From Gemmatimonadota bacterium (GTDB taxonomy: Bacteria > Gemmatimonadota > Gemmatimonadetes > Gemmatimonadales > Gemmatimonadaceae): a stretch of 15,876 bases of DNA. Made by a program: the position numbers and the translations under genes. Below the pieces are notes generated by a model that did no database searches, was not told the origin of the DNA, and saw only the letters and a list, made by a program, of their open reading frames with translations. The stretch is from assembly GCA_016794735.1 (NCBI GenBank), contig JAEUJK010000385.1, positions 1-15,876 on the forward strand, in the 5' to 3' direction. Shown one piece after another: positions 13,835 through 15,876 of the stretch; position 1 is the stretch's first letter, and every line of letters begins with the position of its first letter.

Positions 13835-14866
13835 TCAGATCTCCACCACGACCTTGCCGTACTGTGCCCCGGACGCGAGCCGTTCGAACGCGCGACGCCC
13901 CTCGACGAGCGGGACGACGGAATCCACCACCGGTCGCAGCCGCCCCGCGGCGAAGGCGTCGGCGATCGCGGCAAACTCGCGCGGGGTCCCCATCGTCGAT
14001 CCCATGATCGTCCACTGGTTCCAGAACAGGCGACGCACATCGGTCTCGACCATCGGCCCCGACGTACCGCCGCACGTGACGAGGCGCCCTCGCTTGCCCA
14101 GCGCGCCTAACGACTGCTTCCACGTCGCCTCGCCCACGCTGTCCACCACGACGTCCACACCGCGCTTGCCGGTCCGGGCGCGCACCTCGCGCCCCACGTC
14201 GACCGCCCGGTGGTTCAGCACCTCGTCGGCGCCAAGCTGCCGGGCGCGTTCGAGTTTTTCGTCGCTCCCCGAGGTCACCCACACCCGCGCGCCGAGCCCC
14301 TTGCAGATCTGCAGCGCCTGTTGTGCCACCCCGCCGCCGATCCCCCAGATGAGGACGTTGTCCCCCGCGCGAACCTGCGCCCGCGTCACCACCATCCGCC
14401 ACGCGGTCAGCGTCGCCAGGGGAAAAGCCGCCGCATCGATGAACGAGGCGTCCGCCGGAATCCGCGCGAGGTTGCCCGCGGGCACCACGACGAATTCCGC
14501 GAGGGTCCCCGGATGGTGTTCGCCCAGGATGCCATAGCGCAGGCACAACGGCGCGGCGTCGTCCAGGCAGTACTCGCAGGTGCCGCACGAGATGCCGGGG
14601 TTGAGCATGACCCGCTCCCCCGGACGAAAGCCGGACTCCGGCCCCGCCGCGTCAACCACCCCGGCCCCGTCGGATCCCATGATCCATGGTGGCGTCATGG
14701 TGATATGGGGCAACCCCCCGAGCATGAAGAGATCCAGGTGGTTCAGGGCGCCCGCGTGGATGCGCACCCGAACGTCGTCGGCACGCGTCAGTTCCGGGAC
14801 CGGCAGGTCGTCGCGAAAGACCAGCTGTTCGGGGCCGCCGTGCGCGGAGATGGTGAGAGCTCGCAT
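13835..14866 (-). CDS. Zinc-binding MDR dehydrogenase / quinone-oxidoreductase-like
   Basis: The 343-residue protein is a medium-chain dehydrogenase/reductase. The N-terminal GroES-like domain carries the structural-zinc cluster GISCGTCEYC...LC with Cys94, Cys97, Cys100 and Cys108. The Rossmann domain has LIWGIGGGVAQQALQ at 173-187 and the NAD(P)-ribose region VTSGSDEKLERARQLGADE. The usual catalytic-zinc ligands are missing: where alcohol dehydrogenases have GxCHTD this has ALNHLD, and the GHE motif reads GSD. That pattern fits quinone-oxidoreductase or enoyl-reductase-like members that keep structural zinc only. NADPH is a likely cofactor; the substrate is unknown. The start ATG at 14866 is close to a candidate -10 (14881-14886), implying a very short leader. 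It is the first gene of the nine-gene minus-strand block and is divergent from sucB. Leu253 uses TTA within CGTTAGGC. Confidence 0.88.
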   Translation of the reverse strand: MRALTISAHGGPEQLVFRDDLPVPELTRADDVRVRIHAGALNHLDLFMLGGLPHITMTPPWIMGSDGAGVVDAAGPESGFRPGERVMLNPGISCGTCEYCLDDAAPLCLRYGILGEHHPGTLAEFVVVPAGNLARIPADASFIDAAAFPLATLTAWRMVVTRAQVRAGDNVLIWGIGGGVAQQALQICKGLGARVWVTSGSDEKLERARQLGADEVLNHRAVDVGREVRARTGKRGVDVVVDSVGEATWKQSLGALGKRGRLVTCGGTSGPMVETDVRRLFWNQWTIMGSTMGTPREFAAIADAFAAGRLRPVVDSVVPLVEGRRAFERLASGAQYGKVVVEI

Positions 14867-14880
14867 GGCTCGTGGTGCGG

Positions 14881-14886
14881 GTTATA
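14881..14886 (-). promoter_or_regulatory. Candidate -10 (TATAAC) for the MDR dehydrogenase gene
   Basis: On the minus strand GAATATAACC gives a TATAAC hexamer 15 bases before the start codon, so transcription would begin only about 8 bases upstream of the ATG. A weak -35 candidate (GTCACG) lies 17 bases further on, at 14904-14909, inside the palindrome. Confidence 0.4.
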
Positions 14887-14888
14887 TT
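14883..14888 (+). promoter_or_regulatory. Candidate -10 (TATATT) for sucB
   Basis: TATATT followed by CTC shares bases with the opposing -10 of the dehydrogenase gene. Transcription from it would start near 14895, right at the palindrome, giving a leader of about 55 bases. No good -35 is seen. Confidence 0.4.
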
Positions 14889-14897
14889 CTCTGGGCC

Positions 14898-14924
14898 GCA
14901 ACTCGTGACTGTGTCGTGAGTTGC
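14898..14924. promoter_or_regulatory. Near-perfect 12-bp inverted repeat between divergent genes
   Basis: GCAACTCGTGAC (14898-14909) and GTCGTGAGTTGC (14913-14924) are inverted repeats matching at 10 of 12 positions around a TGT spacer, with the outer seven bases perfect. The position between two divergent starts and overlapping the likely +1 of sucB suits a dimeric repressor operator. As RNA it could also form a 5'-end hairpin on the sucB message. Confidence 0.5.
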
Positions 14925-14950
14925 AACCCTCGAACCGCCTCGAGCCACGC

Positions 14951-15876
14951 ATGCTCTCCATCGCCGTCCCCCCCCTCGGTGAGTCGATCGTCGAAGCCAC
15001 CGTCTCCCGGTGGCTCAAGAAGGAGGGGGACCAGGTCGGGTCGGGCGAGACTCTGGTCGAGCTCGAGACGGACAAGGTAACGGTCGAAGTTCCTGCGCTG
15101 AAAGCAGGGGTTCTGACCCGTCGCCTCAAGGGTGAGGGCGATGTCGTGAAGGTCGGCGAACTCCTCGGCGAGCTCGACGAAAACGCCACCGCAGGTGCGG
15201 TGGCCGCTCCGGTCGCGGTCGCTCCCCCTGCACCGGCACCCGCGGCGCCGGCCCCTGCCCCCGCGCCAGTCGTCGCCGCACCGCCGGCCCCGGCGCCTGT
15301 CGCCGCCGCTGAACCGCCCAAGGCATCACCCGCCGCCGTGCGCGTCGCGGCCGAGGCGGGCGTGCCCCTCGGCGACGTCACCGGGACGGGTCGTGGCGGG
15401 GTCGTGAGCAAGCCGGACGTGATCACGCACATCGCATCGGCGCCGGTTGCGGCGCCGACGCCAGCACCCGCGGCGGCTGCACCGGTTGTCCCCGCAGCCG
15501 CCCCCGCTCCGGCAGCGGCCGCCACGCCGGTGGGACGCGAGACGCGCGAGAAGATGACGACGCGCCGCAAGCGCATCGCCGAGCACCTGTTGGAGTCGCA
15601 GCACGCCACGGCGCACCTCACGACGTTCAACGAGATCGACATGACGGCCGTGGAGACCCTCCGCGCCCGCGTGAACCCCAAGCTCGAAAAGGAGCAGGGG
15701 TTCAAGTTGTCGATGATGCCGTTCTTCGTGCGGGCAGCCTGCATCGCGCTGAAGCAGTACCCGGTGGTGAATGCGCGCATCGACGGCGACCACATCATCT
15801 ACCACCACTACGTGAACATGGGCATCGCGGTCGCGTCCGATGCCGGGCTGGTGGTCCCGAACCTCAAGAACGCGGA
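14951..15876 (+). CDS. sucB: 2-oxoglutarate dehydrogenase E2, dihydrolipoyl succinyltransferase (5' part)
   Basis: The frame runs open to the window edge (308 complete codons). Domain order is standard. The lipoyl domain at 1-77 (PPLGESIVEATV; ETDKV with the lipoylated Lys42) is followed by a long Ala/Pro linker. The peripheral-subunit-binding domain at about 124-157 (AVRVAAEAGV, TGTGRGGVV) and a second Ala/Pro linker come next. The catalytic core then starts at about residue 200 (REKMTTRRKRIAEHL; TTFNEIDM). TTFNEIDM, together with a single lipoyl domain and the GESIVEATV start, points to the succinyltransferase rather than the pyruvate enzyme. It transfers succinyl groups from lipoate to CoA in the TCA cycle. 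The active-site His/Asp lie beyond the window. The start ATG fits the family; no Shine-Dalgarno is seen. E1 and E3 genes are not in view. Confidence 0.93.
   Translation, partial: MLSIAVPPLGESIVEATVSRWLKKEGDQVGSGETLVELETDKVTVEVPALKAGVLTRRLKGEGDVVKVGELLGELDENATAGAVAAPVAVAPPAPAPAAPAPAPAPVVAAPPAPAPVAAAEPPKASPAAVRVAAEAGVPLGDVTGTGRGGVVSKPDVITHIASAPVAAPTPAPAAAAPVVPAAAPAPAAAATPVGRETREKMTTRRKRIAEHLLESQHATAHLTTFNEIDMTAVETLRARVNPKLEKEQGFKLSMMPFFVRAACIALKQYPVVNARIDGDHIIYHHYVNMGIAVASDAGLVVPNLKNA

Larger units (their letters stand above)
567..14112. repeat. Dispersed CGTTAGG(C) motif, seven copies
   Basis: CGTTAGG occurs at 567-573 and 3326-3332 on the plus strand. On the minus strand (as CCTAACG) it is at 5007-5013, 6840-6846, 7019-7025, 11823-11829 and 14106-14112. 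Five of the seven extend to CGTTAGGC (3326, 5006, 6839, 11822, 14105). Five lie inside coding frames, one spans a stop codon (7020-7022) and one is intergenic. The only four leucine TTA codons I find in the annotated genes are all inside copies of this motif. Confidence 0.6.

Noticed and set aside
12434..14110. A 558-codon open frame on the plus strand opposite the glycine-rich protein and the MDR gene
   Set aside because: Composition is Arg/His/Pro-rich and it crosses two convincing minus-strand genes; no motif supports it.
15220..15550. Ala/Pro-rich repeats as an unusual tandem repeat element
   Set aside because: They are the normal flexible linkers between E2 domains.
14788..15798. A minus-strand frame rich in Ala/Gly/Thr opposite sucB
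   Set aside because: Low-complexity product generated by the Ala/Pro linkers of the E2 gene read backwards.

Overview
The window is about 15.9 kb of very GC-rich DNA (roughly 70% by eye), densely packed with genes whose third codon positions are almost all G or C. Gene content and style (Tat-exported enzymes, many lipoproteins, starts largely without Shine-Dalgarno sequences, a two-domain OdhB-type E2 gene) suggest a bacterial chromosome, most likely from Gemmatimonadota or a similar soil phylum. That placement is inference: no rRNA or marker gene is present. I see no mobile element, CRISPR array, tRNA or prophage gene.

Layout, left to right. The left edge holds the start of a minus-strand lipoprotein-like gene (1-107). 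A DUF1015 gene (280-1518, minus) is divergent from a Tat-signal PLP aminotransferase of the HisC-like type (1687-2811, plus). This is followed on the plus strand by methylmalonate/malonate-semialdehyde dehydrogenase (mmsA, 2860-4407). From 4408 to 14866 nine genes all lie on the minus strand. In transcription order they are: a zinc-binding MDR dehydrogenase, a glycine-rich membrane or envelope protein of unknown function, a small zinc-ribbon protein (start and stop overlap by one base), a CmpX/MscS-like membrane protein, an omega-amino acid (beta-alanine):pyruvate aminotransferase, an exported DmpA/BapA-type P1 peptidase, a GT-C-type membrane glycosyltransferase, a Tat-exported spermidine-dehydrogenase-like flavoenzyme, and a small lipoprotein. 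Divergent from this block, at the right edge, is the 5' part of the 2-oxoglutarate dehydrogenase E2 gene (sucB, from 14951).

Working together. Several of these enzymes can be joined into one catabolic theme. Spermidine dehydrogenase makes aminoaldehydes, BapA-type peptidase can release beta-alanine from peptides, the class III aminotransferase converts beta-alanine to malonic semialdehyde, and MmsA turns that into acetyl-CoA for the TCA cycle (sucB). The individual family assignments are good; the joint pathway is inference.

The most unusual sequence-level signals are these. (1) An over-represented octamer, CGTTAGGC, which contains every leucine TTA codon I could find in the window. (2) A long hairpin that directly abuts the ATG of the P1 peptidase gene. 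(3) Four perfect tandem heptamers in the leader of the aminotransferase gene. (4) A near-perfect 12-bp palindrome between overlapping divergent promoters ahead of sucB.
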